64,000 nt of DNA from Desarmillaria ectypa (taxonomy: Eukaryota > Basidiomycota > Agaricomycetes > Agaricales > Physalacriaceae). Positions 1 to 11,720 of the stretch are shown piece by piece. A program made the position numbers and the translations under genes. The notes under the pieces were generated by a model that made no database searches, was not told where the DNA came from, and was given only the letters and a program-made list of their open reading frames with translations. Where the stretch lies: assembly GCA_030407005.1 (NCBI GenBank), contig JAUDYN010000003.1:1736001-1800000 (forward strand), in the 5' to 3' direction. The number at the start of each line of letters is the position of its first letter. The stretch's first letter is position 1.

Positions 1-703
1 AATAACGATTGCAGTGTTCTGCCACGTACAGAAGGAGGCTTACAGTTGAACGCCTAAAACATACTATGAACAAGATGAAGAATAAACGACAGGAGAATTC
101 CATTTACGATGAATCGTGCACGCGAGCTTTGTGCCACAGATGAGTCTGTACGCTATGCCAGAGAGGCTCCCATGGCAAGTCAAGATCACCGTACTCAAGT
201 TTACGCTTCATCCCAGACTTGTTGGATAGCAAGCGGGTGATCATATCAGCCCAGCTGCGAATGACGCGCGGTTCTATGCCCGGGGTAATACACAACCCGT
301 AATACAAACGAACTAACTTGGCGCGAATAGATTTGTCCATAGGATATCTCATCAGCAACCAACTGTAGAAGAATAAGAACACGTCGAAGGGGAGAAATGC
401 TAAATGATTGTACCATTGAAGCATCCCATCCCATGTCGTGAGCACGAGCCAGTTCTTAGCCTTGGCACAAATGAAGATCTTGCCGACTATGTTCTCCAGC
501 TTCTCCTGCATATCCTCGCACGATTCACACTCGTAGGGCAGAGAATCCAGATACGACTGGAGGTGAGACTTTTGTTGTTCGAGAGACAGTTCCGAAGTGT
601 CGCCCGGAGAGTCAGATATCGTGTCGTCATCCATATCCAAGAGAGAAGGCTGTGGAAGACCTATTAGGTCGCCAGAAAAAGGTAACTGTATGAGGGGATT
701 CAT
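1..703 (-). CDS. BLM10: Proteasome activator BLM10/PSME4, N-terminal part (runs off left edge)
   Basis: This is the first ~216 residues of a BLM10/PA200-type activator. In the family this is a giant HEAT-repeat protein of about 1800-2200 residues that caps the 20S proteasome in nucleus and cytosol. The exon 703..108 reads from MNPLIQLPF; an intron 107..54 (GTAAAT...TTTTAG) joins phase-correctly to 53..1. The recognisable block is the segment WDGMLQWYNHLAFLPFD through YYGLCITPGIEPR to LDLPWEPLW, which matches the N-terminal PSME4 pattern (LYELVSIPKLE, LELPWRPLYD). An upstream ATG at 832 lies in the same frame, but the residues before 703 do not look conserved, so 703 is preferred. The gene is partial only because the window ends. 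Confidence 0.85.
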
Positions 704-832
704 TTCGATGAGAGCAAAGAGGCGACGTACAATAATGGAAAGTTTATATATGCGGTGGAAGGCTGACGAGTCCCTCGATGACGCGTTCAGGGATGATCGG
801 TACACGCAAGCGGCTATTATCTTGGGATTCAA

Positions 833-2107
833 GGTCCACTTGATACTGCGGCCGCAGACAGGGAGACTCGATAGGACTTAACTCTGCGAAAGTAACTAAA
901 CACTGATAATGCTACTTAGCTGCAATATCGGGCGATGGAAGTAAGGGACAAGAGAGAAGTGAGTGGCACAATACCGTGACCTTGACGCGGCGTCGTCAGC
1001 GCACGTGGCAAAAATGACTTCCACTTGTAATGACCTCCATCGATATCTACGACTCACTGTACTAACAACAATGAAAGTATTTGAGCCAATTCCTATATTT
1101 TCAAGTTGAGCGGATAACAACATGACTATTACAGGGTGTAAATCCGGCTTTCAGACCACTCTCCATCTTTCACTGCCTTAATCTCGATATAATGTCGACA
1201 ACTGTTTTGGGCAAAAGTCTATATGGAAGCACTGCGCCAGCTAGAGGTTCAGCAATGCTCTCTCAATCGACGATATATACTACACACGCGTCTAGCTTTT
1301 CCACACTAAAGTTTGTGATACCGCACATACACACAGGACCCAAGGTCTGAATGCCTTTGTCTTGGTAGACCAAAGTTTGAGTACCTTGGTCACCTTTCGG
1401 GACGGAAATTCGCATCTCTTTGCTGCAGTGCAATGGAAGATGTACTGCAGATGGGGTGGGGGGATGGAATGACCGAATAGTCTGGTTCAAGAGGACTCGC
1501 AAGTCCCTCGGATAGTCCCTTCGTAGGTCGGGCCTTGTCGTGGGAGACCTCAAGTCACTTCGAAGAGCCTGGCACTTCTGACGCACCTTTGACTTCTTGG
1601 CTCTTTCCACCCGTTTCCTCTCCATGTTCTTAACCCGCTTATGAAGATTCTTAATACTTTCACCTTCCCTTCGTTCGCAGGCTCGGATCTGCCGTTCAGT
1701 TGGCTTTCAGGGTGCCTCAGGTATGTCAGGGTACTGTTGCCTCAGTTCTGCTTCAGCGACGCTAATTGAGATGATGAGATATATTTGAACCTGTATCCTA
1801 GGAAAGAGACGTACTCAGGGTGTCTACGTTTGTAAGTACTAATAGCGGCCAGTCTTTGGGTTCGAGCTCTCCGCAACTCTGCAACATTACTACCCCCAGG
1901 GTCGCTCGTAGGCTCTCGCGGCGAAGTTTGGCAGGTCTTAGGAACGAGGGTCAGAAGGTCCAATTGATGCTGTGATAGGGGTAGGGAGCCTGGAAGGAGC
2001 TTGACTCTGCTAGAACAACTCAAAAAATGTATAAGTACAATGTTGAGAAAAAAATGCACGTCGTCAGCGCACGTGGCAAAATCGGACTTCTCACCTTTAC
2101 ACTCACA
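833..2107. other. Intergenic region with no supported gene; holds a decayed duplicate of the SPF27 promoter and start
   Basis: About 1.27 kb between BLM10 and SPF27. Two minus-strand open frames (1263-1625 and 1742-2059) have no recognisable domain and no convincing exon structure, so I do not call them genes. The notable content is the direct repeat described separately (991-1085 against 2059-2180). Confidence 0.6.
991..1085 (+). repeat. Degenerate direct repeat of the 5' end of the SPF27 gene
   Basis: Bases 991-1013 are identical to 2059-2081 (23 bases just upstream of the SPF27 start codon). Similarity continues with gaps through the segment matching the SPF27 codons for DIYDS (cgatatctacgactc here, gacatttacgactc at 2136 onward). 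The start codon context and downstream codons are eroded, so this copy cannot encode the protein. The offset between copies is 1068 bp. Confidence 0.7.
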
Positions 2108-2910
2108 ATGACAGATTCGTCTACGGCCTCTGTTGACATTTACGACTCGCTACCCTACTACGACGATGACCTGGAAAAGTTTCCTCTTCTCAGACAGAAG
2201 GTGGAACAAGAAATTGCGCGACAATCAAAGCCACCAACTTCCGTTCATCCACGCTTGCCTCCACCATATGAGCCTTTCTCGGTATGCAGATCACATTCGT
2301 GGCTCTGGAATTTGGGCATCTCAACTTTTTGTAGAATAACCCTTTTCTCAAGGCAGAACTTGAACGCGTCGAGTCGCATCAGCCGTTTCCTTCCCTAGAC
2401 GCTCTGCGATATCAATTGCCGACACCTTCACTACCCGGCACAGACGACGAATGGCAAGCAGCAATACAAAATGCTCGTTCACAGCTGGAACATCAACGTC
2501 TACGGTATGCTGAATAACTACCGTAAGTACCACACAACAGATAATCATTTTTAGGCAAACCAACTTGACGTTACTACAAACATATGGACCAAACGCATGG
2601 CGAACACAAAACTACCTTCTTGAAAACACTGCCAAGCAGGTAGAACAGGCGCTGGAGGAACTGAAGGAGCTGACAGTGGAAGTCAACCGTAGCCGCAAAA
2701 ATAACCAGGTAATGGAATCCCCTTGATGTTCCTGGACTGCTTGCTAGAACATTTTTCTAGACTGAACTGGGCAACCAACTGACATCTTTGGAGACTCGAT
2801 GGACGGACCTGATATCAAATGTGCTACAGATAGAGATGGCCAATGTTGCACTGGATGTTGAGATAGACCGACTAAACAAGAGGGAAGCTGAATTGGCTGA
2901 GATGACTTGA
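2108..2910 (+). CDS. BCAS2: Pre-mRNA splicing factor SPF27 (BCAS2 family)
   Basis: Exons 2108-2281, 2335-2504, 2555-2708 and 2761-2910 give 215 residues, the normal size of the family. In other fungi and animals SPF27 is a core helical subunit of the Prp19/NineTeen complex that activates the spliceosome in the nucleus. Diagnostic stretches are YDSLPYYDDD near the N-terminus, the central LRYQLPTP and YGPNAWRTQNYLLEN, and a long C-terminal coiled coil (KQVEQALEELKELTVEVNR, then TSLETRWTDLISNVLQIE). These align with YDALPYVDQ, YELPAP and HGCNAWKVYNENLVHM of BCAS2. All junctions are GT-AG and in phase. Its 5' region exists a second time, degraded, about 1.07 kb upstream. Confidence 0.9.
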
Positions 2911-3166
2911 AATTTTCGTACTCTACTTTTAGCAGCTTGTATTTCTAACAATGACAAACTCATTCGCCCGTTGATTCGGTTTTCAGTCTTGACCTCCGTT
3001 TCTGGATATTCTACCAGGTGAGTTCGTCGCCGTGCACGTCGGCGAGCTGCACAACAACGTTGCAGCTTGGCACTACCCATTCTTTCTTGCCAGCCATATC
3101 TTACCTTTGGCTAGGTACTCCTCTGGTACACGCGCAACCAGCATCTCGGCGTCTCGTGACGCGTCT

Positions 3167-6100
3167 ATGGCTAATACCGACAACGAAGGACCAGTAGTAT
3201 CTGAGTCATTTTCAAAGGAGGGGCATGCATCCAATCCTATCTCTACAGGGCCAGATTTGACCGAGGATTCTCCAAGCATTCAGGATGTCTCCACCAGTAA
3301 ATCACCCGTCAATCCTTCCCCAGAACCCCCCGCAGGAGAGCCAAGCAAGGAATCCTTCAGTGTAAAAGCGACCGCAGGACCAAACGGTGATGCGCCTTCC
3401 GCTCTTAATTCCTCGCGCCCTACCCTCGCACAGCTAACTTCAAACGGCACTACGGCTGCGCCTCACCCGAAACGATTCAGTGCTGTGAATATCAGCAAGA
3501 AGTTCCTAGAAAAGAACTCTTCGCCAGCCGCAAACTCTATGGCGTCGTCATCATCTTCACAAGTAAAGTCGGGAGGGTCGGCTGGTGCGTAATGCCTGTT
3601 TTGCTATGAAATGAAACACTTATACATTCTGCGATAGCGAGACCTTCCGTGCAATCTTCATACCCGCACTCAAGACTAGTCACTGCTAAGCTTACCGCGG
3701 CACCCCAGCCCTCAACAACAACCGGTCCCGGTTGGTCACGACCCTCGTCCGTGGCACCCGGCCTACAACCTACAACCACCCCCAATGTCATCCCAGCGCA
3801 GGTGACATCTTCATCGCAGCCCAAGGGACCAGCTACCTCTACACATGGTCCATCGCAGCTTCCACACGCGGGAATGGTGATTCAACCTCAGCCCCGAGCA
3901 GCCTCCCAAATATCACAGACAGACGGAATGACAAGTGGCAAGTCGGCTTGGGGAAATCTCAGAAGCAGCACTTCATTACCTTCGGGCGTGCGCGCTCAGA
4001 GTGGATTTCCGACGGCGGCCGAGGTCGCCCAAGGTTCGTCACTTGTTCACGATTCTCTTCACCGAAAAGTAACGTGTTTGAAGTGTCTCGCAAGGCTAAA
4101 GGGATGGACGCCCAAGAATCCACTGAAGTCTCAGCGGCACATAAACAGGCAAGATTGGAGGAAGCTGATACTTTTCGAGGCGTGCATCTTGATCCAAATG
4201 CTCACCATTGGGATGAAGTTCGTGTCAACTTCTCTCAGCTTAGACATCATCCAACTAAACTGGATTCATTAGATGGAAGAGGATGATGACAATTTCTTGG
4301 ACGGCGTCATCGAATTTGGTGATGGACGACAGTACAAAATCGATACGGCAAAGACCCCACCAACGAAACCGCCAACGCCGTCATTAAACGGCTCTAGGGA
4401 ACCTTCTCAAACCAGTCCAAGGCAGGAACGTGAATCCACTTCCGTTGTAACGTCCAACTTCCCTGTTCGCAAAGAAGAGAGATTTGCCGATGATTTCGAC
4501 CGAAGTTGGCCAAAGAGTTCGCCTTCGCTTTCATCTGTAGGAGCACCTTACTCTGGTCCAAGCGGGGGATTCATCACCAGTCCAACTTCTCCAGGCAGTA
4601 CCGTACATGCGTCTCAACTTGGCCAAGAGAGTGGGCGAGTGCTTTTCAACGAACGTTCAAATAGATTAGAACCGTACAGCAGCTCGCATCGACAGGGACA
4701 AAGCTCTTACCCCTTGAAAAAAGGGCATTCTGATGCTTCTGTTGTAGATGCTAAGACATCCAAAGACACGTCGTCATCTTCGAACAGCAATGTTCAGCTA
4801 TTGCAGAAGAGCGGCGAGCGTGGTCGCACTCATATGGGTGTTCCAAGTTCGGGTCCTTTTGACAGACAACGAGACTATTCTCGCAGGGATGGGTCAGGTA
4901 TGGGGCACGTACCCCCCAGCCCACGATCAGCATTTTCTCAGCCAGGTTCTGTTAACGGGAATGAAATACGTGGACAGCGTATGTCAAATATGGGACCACC
5001 CCCTCCAGGTTCAGGGTCAAGAGACCTCGGCCAACGGCAGTTTGCACCTCATTACCCTCCTCATTCGTACAACGCTGGTCAAGGAGGTATGCCGCCCCGT
5101 GAGTTGAGATTTCCACCGGGCCCTCCCTCTTCATCAAGCGCTGCTTCCGTTCGACATCCTTCCCAATCTCCGGTACTTTCCCATGCGTCTTCTGCCGTCG
5201 TTCCACCCAGTGTTGAGACCAGCGTCACTCAGCTGACCGGGCCTGATATCGATGAGCTCAGAAAAGACGTGATGCAGAGCGCTGCAGCCAGAGCCAAACA
5301 ACGTCGGCTACAGGAGGAAGAAGAAAGAGAGAAGGAGAAGGAGCGAGCACGACGCAAAGCTGCAGAGCTTGCGAATGAGGCTAAACCAAAAACGGTTCCA
5401 GAACCTATCAAGGTTGAATAACTCCTTTTCGTGGCGACTACCGACTGACCTACTTTGTACAGGATCAGGAAGTTACTGCTGTCATCGAAGATGCAATTAA
5501 ATCAGTTGATGTCGCAGCTCCCTCTACCGATTCAACGAAACCTTCGGCTTCAGAGAAGATGCAACTGCAACGGCCACCTTCTTTGAAAGGCCTGGATAGA
5601 ACACGGCAGCCAGCATCCAGGCGACTTTCAATCCCTTCCAGCGCTTCAGGTCCTGCCTCGTCAGCTTTAACTACATCGTGGCGAAGTCATGCCACTCCCT
5701 TACCTCCTTCGGTGCCGCCGCGTGCGGCCACTAGCCGCAATGCTCAAACAGCTCAAAACCATGGGCCTCCTTTTGTTTCCGCTCTTGAGCATGTGCAGAT
5801 TCTTGCAGAAGACCCCGAAGCAGATCTCGAAGTTATCGAATTCTCTGATATGGGCAAATTTGTTGGAGTCCCTGATTCTCCTGAACCCAAAAGTGATCAA
5901 AGTCGATTTACATCATCAAAACCATCGCGACCTGTCGCCAGTGATTTCTTTGACGACAGACCAGGCGACTTCGAAACTCCTCCTTCATCTAAGGCTGATA
6001 TCGACACTTGGAGACGAAAGGGGTCTCAAGAAGAGAAGGATGCTAAGGATTCGGTAGGAGCGTCCACGCATCCACGTCTACCGACACCGACACCGACGCA

Positions 6101-8250
6101 GCAAGTGCACCCGGCGCCTTCAGAAATCATTCCATCCACTGAGTCCATCTCTGCCCAGACATCACCCAGTAAAGCATCCAAATATCAGTCTACTTACAGT
6201 CAAGCTACGATGTCGGCTCTTGATGATGTCATGTCTCGTATCAAAGGAGCGTTGGATGTTATACAGGCTAGTGATAAAGATGTTTCGACGCAGCCTTCGC
6301 TTGAACCAGGACCGGAACCGGAACCAAAGAGGCCTTCTCCACCGGCACGAACGACAAGCCCTTCGAACTCGAAGACGAAGGAGAGATGGCTGCCACCTGC
6401 ATTACGATCCCGACACCTTGACGTAGAAGCGCGAGAAACTTTCCATTCCACAGCACCAGAACCTCCGCGGTCGCCAAAACCCGCTTGGAATACCTTTACG
6501 GTCAAGTTGCCCAAGACGTCGATAGCTAGAGAGGCTATTAGCAAGAAGCAGTTAGCTCAGCTTAACAGAGTGTTCCCTGTACGGTGGGATATTCTATCCT
6601 TTGACCCACCCGTAGAAGGGATGAGTCGTCGTGATTTCACAGTGATCGATGTTCTATACCGCAAACAACCCACGTACAAAGGGAAGAATAAGTTCAGGAT
6701 CGTTCTTCCCAGAGCTGGTGCGCATCCGCAAATGTCTCGGGAGAGCAGCCATTTGGGTACGAAAGGGAACGGTGCCGGCGCTTTTGGAAAACCTACTATG
6801 GCTGATGGCACCTCAACGTGGAGAAAACCTGGATCATCAACCTTGCCGACGAATTCCCTTCCAGGACCGGGATCCTCTAACATGGTATTACAATCTGAAC
6901 CACCTCTGGCCAACTCCTCGCCCCTTGTGCCTTCATCCGTGAAAGGGGACACACAGCGGACCAAGCCACAACCGAAGATGCCTGCTGGGACATCAGTCGC
7001 CTTCTATCGTGATTCTCAAGTAGTAGACGCGGACATCGACGCGAAGCCTCTCGTCAATTTCATCGTTACAAGTGAGCTGGAGGAACTACGACTATCGACA
7101 AAGGATGGTTCAACGACTGGAGCAGATCGTGCTCCTTTGAATGACTCTCGGTCTGATGGACTTAAAAACACTTCCGTTGAGCAACATATCCAAAGAACAG
7201 ATCCAGCTCCAGCATCGTCATCAAGCCTCATTCAAACTGGTAAAAGCTCGGACGATTCGGTGAGTCTCACAACTCAGTTGTATCTCGTTATTAATCTTTG
7301 CTTCTCAGTCAGACCCACCTCCAATAGGGCCGCCCTCTCAGACGCCCAATACTTGGAGCAGATCTTCACTGACTATGTCAGGCAGAGGTCCCGATCCCGA
7401 GCATCTGAAGGCAGTATGGTCGCAAACCTCCAACATGGCTGAATTGCATCCCGTAAATTCCCTTGAAGGCATCGCCGATGATCCAGTCCCTTTCACACTT
7501 CAAGATGTCAAGTCAGAAGATGGAACGACCCCGCCGCCGACAACATCTTCGGGGCCTTCCCGCATGTCCCTGCACGATGTTACTCGCGCCTTCCAACAGG
7601 TCCCGCCCACATCTGGCTCCACGAACCACAAGCTGACCATATCACCTCCTACTACGTCCGCACCCGTTGCACGTCCAGCTCCGAATTTCGGGTATGCAAT
7701 GTCATTGCCAACATCGAATCAAAATATGCGGGCTCCCTACCCTCCGTATGGCTCTCCGATGATGAGCCACTCGCCAGCACCCGTCGTATATCCACATCCG
7801 ATAACGAATAGTCCTGTTCCCAGCCGGATGCAGGTCAGCGGACAGACACCGCTGTATGGACAACCCGCTGTGTGGATGCCGTTACCTACTCCCGCAACGA
7901 CCCAGACTCACGGCGCAATGATGAGGCCCGTTCCGTCCCCTTATCCCCCGCAGCTAATGGCATATTCCCCAAATGCCCAGCCAATGTACCTCCCCGCCGT
8001 GCCGAATATGCAGAGCCCGCCTCAACAAAATTCCGCTTCCAACCGTGGGAGAAGCATGTCAATGATGATGAGCCCCGGAATCCCACACGCCTCTCCGAAC
8101 ATGTACGGGAGCCCGGTGATGATGGCGTCGCCTGCTCGGAACCAAGTGAGAAATGACAATAGTCAAACTCATCCTCCACCGACGCATCATCCGCCGACGA
8201 GTGCATATGCTCCGGTACCTTCGACTTCTTTCATGCGGCCATCTTGGTGA
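3167..8250 (+). CDS. Large intrinsically disordered protein, 1608 residues, function unknown
   Basis: Exons 3167-3584, 3638-4033, 4084-4217, 4273-5412, 5463-7259 and 7309-8250 join in phase. The start is the first ATG giving MANTDNEG. The protein is Ser/Pro/Thr-rich almost throughout. More ordered or conserved-looking islands are PKRFSAVNISKKFLEKN (about residue 105-121), the acidic EEDDDNFLDGVIEFGDGRQYKI (around 317-338), a charged coiled coil near residues 655-690, and PAWNTFTVKLPK followed by YRKQPTYKGKNKFRIVLPR in the second half. The C-terminal 250 residues are Met/Pro/Ser-rich with repeated MMSP and SPMM units. No catalytic domain is visible. The short islands in a disordered scaffold would suit a regulatory or RNA/chromatin-associated adaptor, but that is a guess. 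Confidence 0.75.
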
Positions 8251-8428
8251 ACTTTGCTTTGATTACTTTTAACGTTGTTTTTCTCGTATATATATATCAT
8301 TCAATTTTATATTTTCCGATGCCTCATTCTGACAACGCTAACAAAAGTACATGTTAGAAAAACAAAATTGCATTTGATAGATGTAATGTGAGTAATGTGC
8401 GGAAGAACTGGCTACAGGTGGAAGGTAT

Positions 8429-10117
8429 CTAAACGGCGACTTTCACAGCGTACTCAGCGGCTTCGTCTAATTGGTCGAAGGCGATTATTTTAAGACCCGA
8501 GTTCTTGATCATTCTGTGCGGAGATAAGCTGCATGAAGTATTTGCCATCACTGGGACGTACTCTTTGGCTTCCGTTTCCTTGGTACCTTTCAGTCTCACG
8601 ACCAATGGGATCGTCATAGCAAGCTCTTTGGTGGCCTTGATAACACCCTCGGCAATGTAGTCGCACCTCATGATACCTGGTAGGTGTGGTCAATATGATA
8701 TCAACAGAGTATGGAAGTGAACTACCTCCGAAAATGTTGATGAATATGCTCTTCACTTTGGGATCGGCGAGCAGGAGTTCGAAAGCCTTCTTCACAGTAT
8801 CAGGCGTTGCTCCTCTGCGGACAGTAAGATAAACACAAGTCCTTTGGCGGCGACAACTGAATCTTACCCTCCGACATCGAGGAAGTTGGCAGGATTACCC
8901 CCGTGCAGAGAGAGCACATCCATGGTAGCCATTGCCAAACCAGCGCCATTGACCAAGCAGCCGATATTGCCATCAAGCTTGATGAAGTTGAGGTTAGCCT
9001 TCTGTGCTTCGACTTCTGACGCCTCTTCTTGCGAAATATCGCGGAGGGCAAATATGTCGGGTTGCCGGAAGTCGGCGTTGTCGTCAAAGCCGAATTTGGC
9101 ATCCATACTGAAGGATGATTGGGACATTTTTGGAAATTGGAGGAAATTCCGCACATACCATAGAACTTGTCCATCTTTGGTCTCGGCCATAGGGTTGATT
9201 TCTATCTGGGTCGCATCCTTGTCTTTGAAGATCTTGTAAAGGTTAATGAATATGTCTGCTGCTTCTTGTTGGGCTCCCTTTCTGAACCCGAGCTTCTTAG
9301 CAACTTCAAGAGCGGCCGAAGAAGTCAGACCCTCCTTGAAGGGGATGGGTGTTGTGATAATGGCAGAAGGATCTTTCGCTGCAACCTCTTCGATGTTCAT
9401 GCCTCCCTGCGATGACGCAACAAGGACAACACCCTGAGAAACACGGTCGTTAAGGACCGCGACATAGTACTCATGCGCGGGATCGCGGCGTTCCGCTAGC
9501 ATCACCTATCCGGGTGTAAGTGGGGATTCGACACGACGTTCCAAGACTTACTGCGTTGCAAACGCGACCACCAGCACCGGTCTGCTTTGTGATGAGCTTA
9601 GAGCCCAACATTTTCGAAGCATAGTCCTTGGCCTGTTCGGGGCTGCGCGAAGTATTAGTACCTGGTATGAACAGTGACGAAGTACCTCTTACCTGCCGAC
9701 CATGTGCACACCACCTTGAAGTCCAGTGTCGAACTTGCCCTTACCTCTACCGCCAGCCAGAACCTGAGCCTTGATGACTAGCTTGTCAGTGCCTGTCCCG
9801 ACGCTGTGAGGATATGTCAGAAGACAAAAGACGAAGGCCTACCAAAGTTCTTTGCCACCTCGAAGGCTTCCTCGGGCGTCTTGGCAGCAATGCTCTTGGG
9901 AGTAGGTATCCCATACTATAGTGAGGTGAGCGGAATGCGAGTGCTGGCGACGATACCACGTACCGAGTTGAGGAGATTGACAGATTGGTATTCATGAATG
10001 GAGAGGAGACGCCTCTGACCTGCAGATGCAGCCTAGAGGACGTGTCAGACGGCGAGAGGAACGAGGCAGACGACGTACGCGAGCCAAAGTGCCAGCTTTC
10101 CGGACGACGGTGAACAT
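8429..10117 (-). CDS. LSC2: Succinyl-CoA ligase beta subunit, mitochondrial
   Basis: Ten exons (10117..10079, 10032..9964, 9915..9843, 9792..9693, 9642..9552, 9505..9159, 9107..8868, 8814..8726, 8676..8562, 8513..8429) give 415 residues. The enzyme makes ATP or GTP from succinyl-CoA in the citric acid cycle. Visible landmarks: an N-terminal mitochondrial presequence, the domain start [20 protein letters not shown], the ATP-grasp loop [39 protein letters not shown], the [18 protein letters not shown] loop and FLDVGGGAT, ending [19 protein letters not shown]. Splice sites are all GT-AG; in exon 3 to 4 the second of two close acceptors is needed to keep frame. Shares a 460-bp divergent upstream region with the DinB-like gene. 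Confidence 0.93.
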
Positions 10118-10577
10118 TTCGGTGGATGTGGTAGACGGAAGAAAGCAGGGAACCCAGGGTAATGGAATTCCAATTCTTGGCCGGCTTTAATTTGATGGGA
10201 GATGTGGCTGTGCAGTTCTTCCATCTCTCAGAGCGACGACGACGGGTCGAGGTCCTTCCATCCCTTCCCAGTCTCTCACCCTCCGAATGCGGTCAGGGAA
10301 ATGCTCTGGAAGACGGAATCCGTCTCTCCTTGAGTTCGGAATGTCTATTTTTTTCATTGGGCCTTTCGAAATTTGGTAGCAGGTACAGCAATGTTTTTAG
10401 AAATTTGCGATGTGTATTTTACTGCCATACCAAATATAAGCGACATGTCCTTTACTACTCGTTATTCAGCATTGGTATGGCATCCACTAACATGACGTGT
10501 TCCAACATGCGACTTGAACGTTTTTTCAGGTATGAAAATGGTACATAATGGTAAATGTGACCTTTGTCTCGTGCAGG
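10118..10577. promoter_or_regulatory. Divergent promoter region between LSC2 and the DinB-like gene
   Basis: 460 bp between two outward-facing start codons. No gene is supported here; it must hold the 5' UTRs and promoters of both. I see no clear TATA box or repeated motif. Confidence 0.5.
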
Positions 10578-11350
10578 ATGGAGTCTGAATCATTATCATC
10601 CCCTGCCATGTCTGTCCTCCAGGATATCCCTGAAAATGTGGCTCAGCTCTTGTCTGTCTCGAAAATACTACTCTCGCAGGCCGTCGATGTTCTCGACAAC
10701 CACCTCACGTCCGATGAGCAGTTGACTGTCAATTCTCAATACTTGCATGGCTCAACTATAGGTGCGTATTTACCAGGACTGGTCTCTGCTTATTTGTATT
10801 GAAACCAGTAGGCAAGCATATCCGGCATGCAAGAGATCACTTTGAGCTTCTCCTCGCATGCGTCGCAGCCCCCCCACCCTATGTCCTTTGCTACGACACG
10901 AGGAGTCGCAATACCCCGATGGAAAGCAGCCGCTCAGCAGCAAAGGAATCTCTGCTAGAAACTATTCGTCTTCTAGAAGAAAAAGTACCCACCGTCGATT
11001 TTCAGGTGCCCATAACTCTTAATGCTGTTACCCCGCACATACAGACCTTTGAAACGACATTCGGAAGAGAGGTAGGTGATTAGTTATGTCCCCGTCGCGC
11101 AACATATTCATTCCATATTGTAGCTATGGTTTGCAGGGCTGCACTGCATTCATCATTGGTCAGTGGTAAGACATTTGTTCCTATGCCACTGAAAAAAGGT
11201 TCACCCTGCTTCCAGGTTCGTGTGATGGCAGGAGAGCTGGCGAGTATCACTTTTACCCACTCTGCAACAAAGTTGACTTTCTTCCAGGGTATCAAATTAT
11301 CGGATGACTTTGGCTTTGCCCCTTCAACTTTACTTCACCAAGGCAGGTGA
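10578..11350 (+). CDS. DinB-like four-helix protein (putative metal-binding)
   Basis: Exons 10578-10761, 10812-11071, 11124-11165, 11216-11239 (24 nt) and 11288-11350 encode 190 residues. The pattern YLHGSTIGKHIRHARDHFELLL followed by a short YDxRSRN-type stretch and later LWFAGLHCIHHWSVVRVMAGELG resembles the DinB/YfiT superfamily, where one His of the first helix and two of the third bind a metal. The last intron, 11240-11287, has no GT donor that keeps frame; the only consistent junction is a GC-AG intron (GCGAGT...TTCCAG), giving GELGIKLSDDFGFAPSTL. No function is known for fungal members. Such proteins are common in bacteria, so an old transfer is possible. Confidence 0.75.
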
Positions 11351-11720
11351 TTCATTGTACCCTTGGGCCCCTGTTGACCGAGATACGCAGACCGCGTGGC
11401 GCCTCTAGGCGCGGCCAAGTATTAGACTGTCTACAAGTTTTTTTTTCCTCGCTTTCTTGTTCTGCTGCAGCTGTAAATAATAAGGTCTCGGTTGTACATA
11501 TAATAATACTACATGATCGACCTGTTGAAATATGAGAATTGTGACAAATACCGAAGTGCCTTGAACTCGAGATCTCACGTCAAAAGTGTACACTGCACTT
11601 TTTCCACCGACCACCACCTTCGGAACAGGTCTGGACGTTCCCATCCCCGTACATCTTGTTCTCCCTACTCTACCAACAGCCATTGTCTCTCGATTGGCTG
11701 AACACCGATTAAATATCAAA
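11351..11720. other. Intergenic, DinB-like gene to RPD3
   Basis: 370 bp holding the 3' end of the DinB-like gene and the promoter of RPD3. Nothing else recognisable; no tRNA or repeat. Confidence 0.5.

Noticed and set aside
1263..1625. 120-codon minus-strand frame with a QGTQTL/KGIQTL internal similarity
   Set aside because: No family, no splice context, and it lies inside the sequence between two repeat copies; chance is more likely.
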